From positions 1-39,239 of the forward strand of contig JAQBOM010000029.1 of NCBI GenBank assembly GCA_028288025.1: a stretch of 39,239 nt of DNA, read 5' to 3'. Numbering within the stretch: position 1 is the stretch's first letter; each line of letters opens with the position of its first letter. Shown piece by piece: positions 25,524 to 34,126 of the stretch. Below the pieces are notes generated by a model, which did not search any database, had not been told where the DNA came from, and worked only from the letters and a program-made list of their open reading frames with translations. This DNA is from Mucilaginibacter sp. GTDB taxonomy: Bacteria; Bacteroidota; Bacteroidia; Sphingobacteriales; Sphingobacteriaceae. The translations under genes were made by a program, and so were the position numbers.

Positions 25524-25889
25524 ATGAAAAAAAGAATTTTTACAACTACGGCACTGGTATGCTGCTTTGTAGTTTGTTTCGCTATTGTAGCGGACTTAAC
25601 CGGAAAATGGACCGGCACACTTAAAACCCCGGACGGCAATGAAATTCCGCTGACCTATGTACTTAAAGTGGATGGCGATAAGCTAACCGGTACCGGGCAA
25701 TCGCCACAGGGCGAAGTGCCTATAAGCGACGGGAAAGTAACGGGGACAGATTTCGCGTTTAACCTTTCCGTTAACGGGACTGATGTTAAACATACCGGCA
25801 AGTATTACGCTGCTGCCGATTCAGTTGGCCTGGATATTGACTTTAATGGTATGAAATTCCATACTACACTTAAACGCAGCGATAAATAA
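25524..25889 (+). CDS. Small secreted protein, tandem family member 3
   Basis: This 121-residue third copy has a signal peptide (MKKRIFTTTALVCCFVVCFA) and mature blocks DLTGKWTGTLKTPDGNEIPL, KLTGTGQSPQGEVPISDGKV, VNGTDVKHTGKYY and FHTTLKR. Members 2 and 3 share the signal-peptide style and most mature residues, so the last duplication is likely recent. A strong terminator follows. The molecular role is unknown; the GKW/GTL and TLKR blocks recall a broader Bacteroidota family of small secreted barrels. The start at 25524 is set by the signal peptide. Confidence 0.78.
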   Translation: MKKRIFTTTALVCCFVVCFAIVADLTGKWTGTLKTPDGNEIPLTYVLKVDGDKLTGTGQSPQGEVPISDGKVTGTDFAFNLSVNGTDVKHTGKYYAAADSVGLDIDFNGMKFHTTLKRSDK

Positions 25890-25912
25890 AACAAGATTTA
25901 AATAAATTGACG

Positions 25913-25939
25913 AAACCCGGCCGCCGGCCGGGTTTTTTT
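25913..25939 (+). terminator. Strong Rho-independent terminator after tandem member 3
   Basis: AAACCCGGC (25913-25921) and GCCGGGTTT (25927-25935) form a perfect 9-bp stem with a 5-nt loop, and the T-run continues to 25939. Confidence 0.9.
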
Positions 25940-26000
25940 ATGCCCCGAGTAGCAGATTATTTAGAATAGTTATAAATAAAACATTCTTTCAACGCCGGTG

Positions 26001-26029
26001 TTGTGTCTTGGTTTAGGAATTTATCTTTG
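26001..26029 (+). promoter_or_regulatory. Bacteroidota-type promoter of the Cys-rich protein gene
   Basis: TTG (26001-26003), 18 nt, then TATCTTTG (26022-26029) matches the -33/-7 pattern. The ATG is only 8 bp further on, so the transcript would have almost no leader. It sits between a strong terminator and the gene at 26038. Confidence 0.5.
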
Positions 26030-26037
26030 CCGACAAT

Positions 26038-26409
26038 ATGGGGCGTCGCCTTTTAGCTTATTTATTGATCGTTGCATTAGTTGCTTCTAACTTTTCGCGC
26101 CTGTTTATTTATGCGGGTTTTGAGTTGAACAGGAACTATATCACCAGCAAACTTTGCGAAAATCGCGACAAACCGTGGATGCATTGCAATGGCAAATGCT
26201 ACTTCATGAAAAAAATAAAGCAGGCTGAAGACAAGGAAAAAAACGAAGAACGCCAATCCCAAAAAAATCTTTTCCAGGAGGCCTGCTGGTCGGCGATCAG
26301 CCAAATTAAATTCCATTCCGTGTTATTACAGGTTATGTTTGTACCCAATAACTGTGTTGCTTTTCCAAAAAGCAATGCCCCGGTTTTTCGCCCGCCCCAA
26401 TTAGGCTAA
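26038..26409 (+). CDS. Small membrane protein with a Cys-rich CxnHCNGKC motif, unknown function
   Basis: This 123-residue protein has an N-terminal hydrophobic helix (about 5-25), then ITSKLCENRDKPWMHCNGKC. It has a very charged Lys/Glu stretch (KKIKQAEDKEKNEERQSQKN) and a C-terminal part with two further cysteines. The three clustered cysteines and a histidine could bind a metal or form disulfides outside the cytoplasm. Similar short proteins sit next to TonB-dependent receptors in Bacteroidota, and here a receptor gene follows after about 150 bp. A role in metal uptake or copper handling is possible but unproven. Confidence 0.68.
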   Translation: MGRRLLAYLLIVALVASNFSRLFIYAGFELNRNYITSKLCENRDKPWMHCNGKCYFMKKIKQAEDKEKNEERQSQKNLFQEACWSAISQIKFHSVLLQVMFVPNNCVAFPKSNAPVFRPPQLG

Positions 26410-26556
26410 TCATTTTCTTCGCCTTTAAAATAATGTATGCCGTGGTTCCCAATAGGATTTGCCGTATGTCATATTTTATACTATAAAAATTATTCATCCC
26501 ATTATTATCATACAACCCGGTATGTGGTCACCGGGTGCATCAGCTTATTATATAAA

Positions 26557-28830
26557 ATGACGATCTTAAAAACAAGCCTGCTATTTATCTTTATGTTTAT
26601 GATAACAGGGTTAACTTATGCACAGCACCTGTTCAAGGGTAAGGTTATTGACGAATTAACCCACGAACCCGTTGAATATGCCAGTATCGTTTCTATTTTA
26701 TCCGGCAAATCTGCCGCAACTGACCGTTTTGGAAATTTTCAGTTATCGCTTCCGGCTGATACAGCTACGTTGCAGCTATCGTATATCGGCTATCGTACCA
26801 AAATAATCAAGGCAACCAGCGGCCCCAGGCGCATTGTCGTTTCAATTAGCCGAGGTGCAATCGATCTCAAAGAAGTCCAGATCTCTCCTGATTTGGATAA
26901 CGGATCTTTTCATACATTGAGCGCTCTCGATTTAAATCTTCGTCCCGTTAATTCTTCACAGGATCTGATGCGCCTCGTACCGGGTTTATTCATCGCTCAG
27001 CACATGGGCGGCGGTAAAGCCGAGCAAATCTTTGTCAGGGGTTTTGATGCCGATCATGGAACAGACATTAATGTTTCCGTTGACGGCATGCCTGTAAATA
27101 TGGCGTCGCACATACATGGCCAGGGCTATGCCGACCTGCATTTTTTGATCCCGGAAACTGTTTCGACCTTCGATTATGGCAAAGGCCCTTACTATACAGA
27201 AAAAGGCGATTTTGCAACCGCAGGTTACCTCAATTTTTCGACTAAAGACGCCCTGGATAGAAGTATAGTAAGCCTGGAAGCCGGCCAGTTCAATACTTTC
27301 AGGGCAATGGCGATGTTAAACCTGCTGGATTCGACGGCCAGGAACCAAGGCGAAAACTGGTATATCGCCGGAGAATACAACTATACCGATGGCCCGTTTA
27401 CCTTTGCCGAACATTACAAACGTTTTAACGCTTTTAGTAAGTACACCAAACAGCTTAATGCCAATAACAAACTTTCGTTAAGCGCCTCGGCTTTCACGAC
27501 TACGTGGCGGGCATCAGGTGAGATACCTCAACGTGCTGTAGCCGGCGGGACAACGGCTATAGATGCAAATGGTAACCCGGTTATCATTCCGCAATATGCC
27601 AACCCGGTCGGCCGCTTTGGTACCATCGACAGCGCACAGGGCGGAAAAACCAGCAGGTTCAATTTTATTGCAAAACTGAATACTGACCTCGGCAATAACT
27701 TAAGCCTGGAAAACGAAGCTTACTATACACATTATAACTTTCTGCTGCATGTAAATTCTACCTTTTTTGCGGATACCGCGGGTGGCGAAAGGGAAAACAA
27801 CCAGGACAGGGACATGTTTGGCTATAATGGTAAACTAACAAAACATAACGACTGGGGCAATACGTTATTGACCTCATCTGTTGGCGTTGGCACCCGGTTT
27901 GACCGGACATACGGAACTGAACGCAGCTTCGTAACGGAGCAGTACCAGTTTCTTAAATACTTTGAATTTGGCAATATCAAACAAAATAACAGCAATGTTT
28001 ATTTGGATGAAACTTTGCAGAGCGGCAAATGGCTGATTAATGCAGGCGCCAGGGTCGACTACTTTAATTTTAATTACCATGATACGACCAAAACCAAAGT
28101 TATTGTAAGCCCCAAGATCAACATCCAGTATACCGCCAATGACGAAATTCAATTTTACTTAAAAACGGCCAAGGGCTTTCATTCCAATAATGCCGTTACC
28201 GTGATCAGTAATAATGCTTTTAAAGGACTACCCGCAGCTTATGGCGCGGACCTCGGGTTAAACTGGAAACCGATACCGCATTTATATGTCAATGCCGCCT
28301 TATGGTATTTATACCTGCAGCAGGAATTTGTTTATGACGATGACGGCAACATTGTGCCAGGCGGTAAAACCCGGCGCACAGGTTTTGACCTTTCGGCCAG
28401 GTACCAGTTAACCCATTGGCTTTTTGCAGACCTAAATGTTAACCTGGCGAGGCCGCGGCTGGCCGACAGCGCAAAGAGCACCGGCTATCTTCCACTGGCG
28501 CCAACTTTCACCAGTTCAGGCGGCGTTGATTTTAAGTTTGGCAACGGCATCAACGGCGGCTTGAGTTACCGCTATTTGCATAGCCGGCCAGGGAATAATA
28601 CCAACACTTTAATTGCGGACGGATACTTTGTGACCGACGTAAAGATTAATTACACGAAAAAGCACTATGAGATAGGTTTAACGATCGAAAACCTGCTCAA
28701 TACCAAATGGAACGAGTTTGAGGCGGAAGAAGTAAGCCAGTTAAGGGGCGAAACGGCCCCGGTCGACCAAATGAGCTTTACGCCCGGCATGCCGTTTTTC
28801 GCGAAGTTGAGGGTTGCGGTTTTCTTTTAG
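26557..28830 (+). CDS. TonB-dependent receptor
   Basis: This 757-residue protein has a signal peptide (MTILKTSLLFIFMFMITGLTYAQ). A carboxypeptidase-regulatory-like domain (LFKGKVIDELTHEPVEYASI, about 24-105) follows. The plug (about 130-240) has DLMRLVPGLF, RGFDADHGTDI and SHIHGQGYADLHFL. The barrel ends in an aromatic phenylalanine, as expected. The HGQGYADLHF segment marks a distinct receptor group whose ligand I cannot name. The frame opens at 26437, but 40 residues before the signal peptide make 26557 the better start. A 7-bp hairpin (ACCCGGT at 26515-26521 with ACCGGGT at 26530-26536) lies about 20 nt upstream. The preceding Cys-rich protein suggests a metal-related ligand. Confidence 0.9.
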   Translation: MTILKTSLLFIFMFMITGLTYAQHLFKGKVIDELTHEPVEYASIVSILSGKSAATDRFGNFQLSLPADTATLQLSYIGYRTKIIKATSGPRRIVVSISRGAIDLKEVQISPDLDNGSFHTLSALDLNLRPVNSSQDLMRLVPGLFIAQHMGGGKAEQIFVRGFDADHGTDINVSVDGMPVNMASHIHGQGYADLHFLIPETVSTFDYGKGPYYTEKGDFATAGYLNFSTKDALDRSIVSLEAGQFNTFRAMAMLNLLDSTARNQGENWYIAGEYNYTDGPFTFAEHYKRFNAFSKYTKQLNANNKLSLSASAFTTTWRASGEIPQRAVAGGTTAIDANGNPVIIPQYANPVGRFGTIDSAQGGKTSRFNFIAKLNTDLGNNLSLENEAYYTHYNFLLHVNSTFFADTAGGERENNQDRDMFGYNGKLTKHNDWGNTLLTSSVGVGTRFDRTYGTERSFVTEQYQFLKYFEFGNIKQNNSNVYLDETLQSGKWLINAGARVDYFNFNYHDTTKTKVIVSPKINIQYTANDEIQFYLKTAKGFHSNNAVTVISNNAFKGLPAAYGADLGLNWKPIPHLYVNAALWYLYLQQEFVYDDDGNIVPGGKTRRTGFDLSARYQLTHWLFADLNVNLARPRLADSAKSTGYLPLAPTFTSSGGVDFKFGNGINGGLSYRYLHSRPGNNTNTLIADGYFVTDVKINYTKKHYEIGLTIENLLNTKWNEFEAEEVSQLRGETAPVDQMSFTPGMPFFAKLRVAVFF

Positions 28831-28832
28831 GG

Positions 28833-30170
28833 TTATTTTAAATTAATGGCATACAGACACCCATCGGCGCTTCCGAAATAGATAGTGCCTTCGCTGATTA
28901 CAGGGGAAGAAACAATTGGCCCGAGAGTATACAACTGATTCATTATATTTACCGAGGTGGTGTAAAGAGTGTTGTTTTGTCCGTTGGATAAGTAACCGAA
29001 GTTTAGTGTGTCGTTTTTTAACAATTTGGCGGCGTATAGATTTCTCCCGCTTGTAGTGAAATGGCCGGACAATTTACCGGTAACAAGATTCACCGCAAAA
29101 AGCTTTCCTGTAAAATCACCAAAGAAAGCCGTATTTCCTAAAAGCGCTGGAGACGAGTAAAGGTAACCATTCGCTTTGAAGCTGAATTTCTGTTTTCCGG
29201 TACTGGCGTCAAATGCCAAAAACAGGTAGCTATCAGAGGTTGCAATGTAAACGGTGCTATTACTTATTGCAGCTGTAGCTAATATCCACGACCCGCCTGC
29301 GTTGTATTTCCAGGCAGTTTCGCCGGTATTGGCATTCAGCGCATAAAAATAGCCGTCTCTTGCCCCAAAATAAACTATGCCATTACCACAAACGGCGGAA
29401 GATTGAATGCCTTCCATTAAATGGATAACAGGCTGTTCGCCGGTTTTAAATTTCCAAACAAGTTTACCGGTATTGACGTCAATAGCATAAAAATAGGTGT
29501 CCCAGCTTCCGAAATAGATTTTGCCGTTGTATAACGCAGGGCTGGTATGAATAAGCCCGTTTGTTTTAAAAGCCCATTTAAGTTTGCCATTTACAGCGTT
29601 TAGCGCGTAAAGGTTTCCATCGCTGCTGCCAAAATATACAGCAGGAGCATTATTATCATCATTGAATACAGGTGACGAAAGAAAAAAATCGAACAGGTCG
29701 TCCATATACAGGCCGGCAGGTTTCATCATCCATAAACCTTTGGCACCAACCGTCCTTTCGCCACCGGTTTTAAAGCGCCAGGTTATTTTGCCTGTTGTTG
29801 CGTTAACTGCATAATAATATCCATCGAAACTGCCAAAGCAAACCAATCCGTTATGCACTGCCGGCGACGAGTGGACAGCCCCGCCGGTAGTAAATTTCCA
29901 CAACTGTTTTCCCGTTTTTAAATCAACGGCATACAGGTTGTGATCTTCGCTGCCAATATAGGCGGTTCCATTGCTCACGGCAGGCGATGAAAATATTTTC
30001 CCGTTGGTTTTAAATTTCCATTTTACATTGCCAAAGGAGTTAAAATTTCTTTCGGCGTAAAGCCCGGTATGCATTTCGTTGGCGTGAAAGACCGCTTGTC
30101 GTCCGGGGTGGGCCTGGCAAAAGGCTGTACTTGTTCCAATGAGTATAACTACAGACAGGTATTTCAGCAT
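28833..30170 (-). CDS. Secreted eight-bladed PQQ-like beta-propeller protein
   Basis: This 445-residue protein has a signal peptide ending near TAFCQ (residue 19). Eight repeats share the pattern xYFGSxDGxxYAxNxxTGKxxWxFKT. The N-terminal strand (KWKFKTNGKIFSS) complements the last half-repeat (IYFGSADGCLYAIN), as in ring closure of an eight-bladed propeller. The tryptophan-docking pattern is the one seen in BamB and quinoprotein dehydrogenases. No cofactor-binding or catalytic site of a quinoprotein dehydrogenase was seen, so this is probably a binding or scaffold protein in the periplasm. Its stop codon lies 2 bp from the receptor's stop (convergent), without a hairpin between them. Confidence 0.87.
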   Translation of the reverse strand: MLKYLSVVILIGTSTAFCQAHPGRQAVFHANEMHTGLYAERNFNSFGNVKWKFKTNGKIFSSPAVSNGTAYIGSEDHNLYAVDLKTGKQLWKFTTGGAVHSSPAVHNGLVCFGSFDGYYYAVNATTGKITWRFKTGGERTVGAKGLWMMKPAGLYMDDLFDFFLSSPVFNDDNNAPAVYFGSSDGNLYALNAVNGKLKWAFKTNGLIHTSPALYNGKIYFGSWDTYFYAIDVNTGKLVWKFKTGEQPVIHLMEGIQSSAVCGNGIVYFGARDGYFYALNANTGETAWKYNAGGSWILATAAISNSTVYIATSDSYLFLAFDASTGKQKFSFKANGYLYSSPALLGNTAFFGDFTGKLFAVNLVTGKLSGHFTTSGRNLYAAKLLKNDTLNFGYLSNGQNNTLYTTSVNIMNQLYTLGPIVSSPVISEGTIYFGSADGCLYAINLK

Positions 30171-30223
30171 ACATCAAAGAAAACAAATAATATCCAGAAT
30201 TTTTTTGCCGCAAGAATGGTTTA

Positions 30224-31120
30224 TTAGGCTGTCAATTCCTCGTAAGCGGCGGTGATACCGCGTTGTATGCCATCACCCTGCCAGTCGGTTATACCGGGGA
30301 TGGAGGTTGCCTGCAATATTTGCTCTTTTGTTTTGCCGGCTTTAATGGCGCCTGCCACATAATCTTCCAGCCGCTCCATAAAGTTTTGCATGGCCTTTAC
30401 ATCTTCCATTGTTCCGGTAACTTTCTGCGGGTCAAATGCATGACCGAAAACAAATAGGGTGTCTTTGTTAAATTGCTTTTGTGCCTGGCCCAGTGCTACG
30501 GCCCAGTGCTTTACCGATGCCCCTGCGCCGTTATCCACGAAAGGGTATCTGCGGTTAAACACCAGGTCGCCGGTATGCACAATATTGGCATGTTCAAAGT
30601 GTATCATAGCATCCCCGTTGGTATGGCCCCTGCCGAAATAATGCGCGGTAATGCGTTCATCGCCAACCTTTACTTTCCATTTATCGGTAAATGTGGTATC
30701 CGGGTAAAGCTGTTTTTCCTCTGTCTTTTGCTTGATTGCTACTGCCTTTTGGTTGGCCAGCGAGTTTTCGTGCGCGGCTACATTTTTTACAATGCCTTTA
30801 AACGAAATATTCCCACTAGTGTGGTCGCCATGGTGATGGGTATTGATGAGCCACTCAAATGGCAGGTCCGATTGTTTTTTCAGCTCGGCTATCAAATGCG
30901 TCGCCGGGTCCGGAAATTCGGCATCCACCACGACGATTCCTTCCTTGTTGATCATCCAGGCAATGGTGCCGCCCTGCTCGGCAAACATGCCCACATTGCC
31001 GCGCAACGGTTTAAACTGGTAAGCAGGGTCGGCCAGCATCGATGCAAAACTTCTTTTGCCTGAAAACGCCAGCGCGCCGGCAGTTAGGGCTGTGTTAAGT
31101 AAAAATTTTCTACGTTCCAT
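30224..31120 (-). CDS. Exported metallo-beta-lactamase-fold hydrolase
   Basis: This 298-residue protein has a Tat-like signal (ERRKFLLNTALTAGALAFSG). It has the MBL zinc motif HxHxDH in NTHHHGDHTSGN, then GRGHTNGDAMIHF and a later His in VFGHAFDP as further ligand candidates. It would act outside the cytoplasm with one or two zinc ions. It resembles secreted subclass-B-like or quinoprotein-relay-type hydrolases more than proven beta-lactamases; substrates remain open. The gene is about 50 bp upstream of the PQQ-like propeller gene on the same strand, so the two may form an operon. Repeats precede it. Confidence 0.88.
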   Translation of the reverse strand: MERRKFLLNTALTAGALAFSGKRSFASMLADPAYQFKPLRGNVGMFAEQGGTIAWMINKEGIVVVDAEFPDPATHLIAELKKQSDLPFEWLINTHHHGDHTSGNISFKGIVKNVAAHENSLANQKAVAIKQKTEEKQLYPDTTFTDKWKVKVGDERITAHYFGRGHTNGDAMIHFEHANIVHTGDLVFNRRYPFVDNGAGASVKHWAVALGQAQKQFNKDTLFVFGHAFDPQKVTGTMEDVKAMQNFMERLEDYVAGAIKAGKTKEQILQATSIPGITDWQGDGIQRGITAAYEELTA

Positions 31121-31126
31121 ATCTTT

Positions 31127-31250
31127 AGTTCATTGGTGTCATTGGTTCATTCGTTCATTGGTAGTACGGTCGATTGGCTTTTTTTCCAGACCCTCTTTGC
31201 GCTTGCCGCAGAGAGGGTCGACAAGCGAAGCGATGTCGGGGTGAGTCAAC
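31127..31250. repeat. Intergenic repeats: ATTGGT units and a REP-like hairpin
   Basis: Several TTCATTGGT units (about 31130-31162) resemble the block at 21273. Then CCCTCT (31191-31196) and AGAGGG (31212-31217) form the arms of a 10-bp hairpin with TTGC/GCAG. GTCGACAAGCGAAGCGATGTCGGGGTGAGTC follows in pieces typical of dispersed Bacteroidota repeats. No gene is seen in this gap. Confidence 0.5.
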
Positions 31251-31327
31251 TATGTGCCATGCCGGGAGACGCGACTTTAAATATAAACATTCAATCAACG
31301 CAATCCTTAAATCACAAAAATCAGCGA

Positions 31328-32194
31328 TCAATACTGGTGAAATACCTGCGATACAAACTCCAGTACATTGGGTAACGACGCCCGCCAGTAGGTCCACGTA
31401 TGCCCGCCGTCACGCACACGAAACTCGTGCGGGATCTCCTTTTTTCGCATAGCAATATGCACCAGGCAATTGCCCTCGTATAAAAAATCATCGTCGCCGT
31501 CATCGATATACCAGCGCACAGCTTTTTTCTGGTCGTTGGGTATATTGTTGATCAATGCCAGGGCGCTATGGCGGTTATAATAATTAACAATTGTTGAGTC
31601 GGCAATACCCGGATTGTTTTTAGTGATAGAAGTACGCGCGTCATCCAGCGTCAATGGCCCCACGGATGCACTCAACGGGCAGGCTGATGAAAACATTTCG
31701 GGATGATGCAGCGCATACATAAAGCTTCCGCCGCCACCCATCGATAGCCCTGCAACGGCGCGGTAATGTTTGTCACTTTTTATGCGGAATTTCTTTTCGA
31801 CATACGGCACCAATTCCTTAAAAAAGAAATCCTCGTAGTTCCAGTCGCCTTTAATATCGTTAAAATAACCCCGCCGACCTGTGTTGGCATCCGGCATGAT
31901 GATGATCATTGGCGTGGCCGTACCGTCTGCAATGGCTTTATCGGTGATGTTAAGCACTTCGCCAAATTGCACCCAGCCGGTTTGGTCGTCGCCGCCGCCA
32001 TGCAGCAGGTACAGCACCGGATAACTGCGCTCAGATGTTTCATAGCCAGGCGGTAAGTAAACGGCGTATTTGCGCTCGCTTTTCAGGATCTTGCTTGGGA
32101 GGGATAAATTATCGTAAACCTTGCCACTCTGCGCCAGTAAAAATACCGGGCAAAAAAGCAGCAATGTAATAAGCGGGATTAAAGATTTTCTCAT
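31328..32194 (-). CDS. Secreted esterase, alpha/beta-hydrolase fold (putative esterase/feruloyl esterase-like)
   Basis: This 288-residue protein has a signal peptide (MRKSLIPLITLLLFCPVFLLAQ). The alpha/beta-hydrolase triad can be placed: Ser151 in the elbow GLSMGG, Asp236 in DDGDDDFLY and His265 in RDGGHTWTYW. The oxyanion region is LYLLHGGGDDQTGW. This arrangement matches the Esterase D-like/putative esterase family, which includes xylan-linked feruloyl and acetyl esterases. No polysaccharide-utilisation genes are adjacent, so a carbohydrate substrate is only a possibility. The frame opens at 32218; the signal peptide favours 32194. Confidence 0.9.
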   Translation of the reverse strand: MRKSLIPLITLLLFCPVFLLAQSGKVYDNLSLPSKILKSERKYAVYLPPGYETSERSYPVLYLLHGGGDDQTGWVQFGEVLNITDKAIADGTATPMIIIMPDANTGRRGYFNDIKGDWNYEDFFFKELVPYVEKKFRIKSDKHYRAVAGLSMGGGGSFMYALHHPEMFSSACPLSASVGPLTLDDARTSITKNNPGIADSTIVNYYNRHSALALINNIPNDQKKAVRWYIDDGDDDFLYEGNCLVHIAMRKKEIPHEFRVRDGGHTWTYWRASLPNVLEFVSQVFHQY

Positions 32195-32301
32195 CTGATA
32201 AGGCGTTAATTGGTTCAATGGTCAATATCGGGGATTATATTGTAAAACAGTATAAAGTTAATGTAAAAATATGGCTAGGGATAACAAGCGCGCTACGTAT
32301 C

Positions 32302-32334
32302 AGACTTAAGAAGTTTTAAAAACTTCTTAAGTCT
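32302..32334. repeat. Perfect 15-bp palindrome upstream of the GT39-type gene
   Basis: AGACTTAAGAAGTTT and AAACTTCTTAAGTCT flank a 3-nt TAA centre. It lies in the divergent gap between the esterase and glycosyltransferase genes, 43 bp before the latter. No T-run follows on either strand, so it does not look like a standard terminator. It may be an operator or a dispersed palindromic repeat. Confidence 0.6.
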
Positions 32335-32376
32335 ATCTGCATCAAAATCATTTACCTTTATCGCTTCCTTTATACC

Positions 32377-34038
32377 ATGAATCAACACCCAACCGCTTTA
32401 CAAAACAAATGGCCTTATCTTTTTATCGGCTTTGCTGTTTTGATAAACTTCAGCGGCCTGTTTACCCCCATCATTGGCCCCGACGGTACCCTTTACGCCG
32501 TCATTGCCAAAAACATGGTACAAACCAATAATTACGCTGACCTGTTTAACCATGGAACAGATTGGCTGGACAAACCACATTTCCCTTTTTGGGTAACCGC
32601 GCTCTCGTTTAAGTGCTTCGGTTTCACTACGTGGGCGTACAAATTACCGGGTATTCTTTTTTTATTGATGGGTGCGTTTTATACATACCTGTTTGCCAAA
32701 AAACTGTATAATGAGCCAATTGCGTTATGGAGCGCGCTGATATTGCTTACTGCGCAGCACATCGTATTATCAAACAACGACGTGCGTGCCGAGCCTTATT
32801 TAACCGGCTTGATCATCGCCTCCGTTTACCATTTTTACAAAGCCGACAAGACAAACAGCTTCTGGCAACTACTTGCCGGATGTATTTTTGCCGCCTGTGC
32901 CGTCATGACGAAGGGAACCTTTGCGATAATACCTATCGCGGGGGCTATTGCCGGCCAACTCATTATCACCAGGCGATGGAAAAGATTATTTAACCCAAGA
33001 TGGCTGCTAGCGGTTATTTTGGGTTTGATATTTATTCTTCCGGAGATTTGGTGCCTGTACCGGCAGTTCGACCTTCACCCTGAAAAGGTGATTTTTGGAG
33101 AAACACATGTATCAGGTATTAAATTCTTTTTTTGGGATAGCCAGTTCGGGCGTTTCTTTAACTCGGGCCCCATAAAAGGCCACGGCGACCCTTCCTTTTT
33201 CGTACATACGCTGCTATGGGCATTTTTGCCCTGGTCGCTGTCGCTTTTTGCGGCGATATTTAATTTTATAAAAAAAGGGAGCAAAAATGTACAGGCGGTT
33301 GAATGGTATTGCATCTGCGGTTCGCTGCTCACCTTCCTGGTGTTTTCGGCTTCGAAGTTCCAGCTGCCGCATTATTTAAACATCGTATTCCCGTTTTTTG
33401 CCATACTTACCGCGCAGTACCTGTATGGTATTAAATCCGTAAAAACCATTCGCGCTATTGGTATTACCCAAATGGTAATCATTGTTTTATTGCTGATATT
33501 GGTCGTCGCGCTGCAATACTTTTTCAGGCCCGAAGCTTTTGGCTGGGTAACCGCAGGTATACTTTTAATATTGGCTGGCCTGCTTATGTTTTTTCCGGCA
33601 ATTACCGTCAATAACACTTTTCAAAGGATCGCCTACCGTACACTCCTGACCTCGTTTATTGTAAATCTTTATCTTAACCTCGCATTTTATCCCTCGCTGA
33701 TGAAATACCAGGCTGCCAGCGAAGCGGCCACCTGGATAAACCATAACAACCTACAGCACTTGCCTGTTAAAGAATTTGACGACGGATATGTTTCGGCTTT
33801 TGAATTTTATAATAACGGCGCGGTGACAATTTTCGACGCCAATACTCGTCTTCCCGCAAGGCCATTTTTATTATACGCCCCGGTTAACGTGGTCAACAGT
33901 CTTAAAGCTAAAGGCTACGCTATTCAAACACTAAACACTTTTAAACGCTATTGGGTAAGCCGCCTTAAGCCTACGTTTTTAAATGAAGCTACCCGGGCTA
34001 AAGAATTGGACACCACTGCGGTGGTTAAAATAAACTAA
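32377..34038 (+). CDS. Polytopic glycosyltransferase, GT39/ArnT-like
   Basis: This 553-residue membrane protein has about 11-13 hydrophobic helices. The first periplasmic loop carries IIGPDGTLYAVIAKNMVQTN and WLDKPHFPFW, the acidic and aromatic pattern of ArnT/PMT-like polyprenyl-phosphate glycosyltransferases. NNDVRAEPYLTGL and AVMTKGTFAIIP are also typical. It would transfer a sugar from a polyprenyl-phosphate donor to lipid A, protein or another envelope acceptor on the periplasmic side. The C-terminal soluble portion is short. No lipid A or O-glycosylation genes are near, so the acceptor is unknown. The start is the ATG at 32377. Confidence 0.88.
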   Translation: MNQHPTALQNKWPYLFIGFAVLINFSGLFTPIIGPDGTLYAVIAKNMVQTNNYADLFNHGTDWLDKPHFPFWVTALSFKCFGFTTWAYKLPGILFLLMGAFYTYLFAKKLYNEPIALWSALILLTAQHIVLSNNDVRAEPYLTGLIIASVYHFYKADKTNSFWQLLAGCIFAACAVMTKGTFAIIPIAGAIAGQLIITRRWKRLFNPRWLLAVILGLIFILPEIWCLYRQFDLHPEKVIFGETHVSGIKFFFWDSQFGRFFNSGPIKGHGDPSFFVHTLLWAFLPWSLSLFAAIFNFIKKGSKNVQAVEWYCICGSLLTFLVFSASKFQLPHYLNIVFPFFAILTAQYLYGIKSVKTIRAIGITQMVIIVLLLILVVALQYFFRPEAFGWVTAGILLILAGLLMFFPAITVNNTFQRIAYRTLLTSFIVNLYLNLAFYPSLMKYQAASEAATWINHNNLQHLPVKEFDDGYVSAFEFYNNGAVTIFDANTRLPARPFLLYAPVNVVNSLKAKGYAIQTLNTFKRYWVSRLKPTFLNEATRAKELDTTAVVKIN

Positions 34039-34126
34039 TGCTGAAATATTTTTACCCGGTTGTATCATTTGAATAATCAAATGCGTAAAGAGAAATAACC
34101 AGGTGAAAATAAATTACTATCTACCT

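Noticed and set aside
28833..30170. Quinoprotein (PQQ-dependent) dehydrogenase
   Set aside because: Only the propeller repeats are present; no cofactor or calcium-binding catalytic residues of the enzyme class were seen.
30473..31063. 196-codon frame antisense to the metallo-beta-lactamase-fold gene
   Set aside because: It is antisense to a gene with clear catalytic motifs and has no recognisable protein features.
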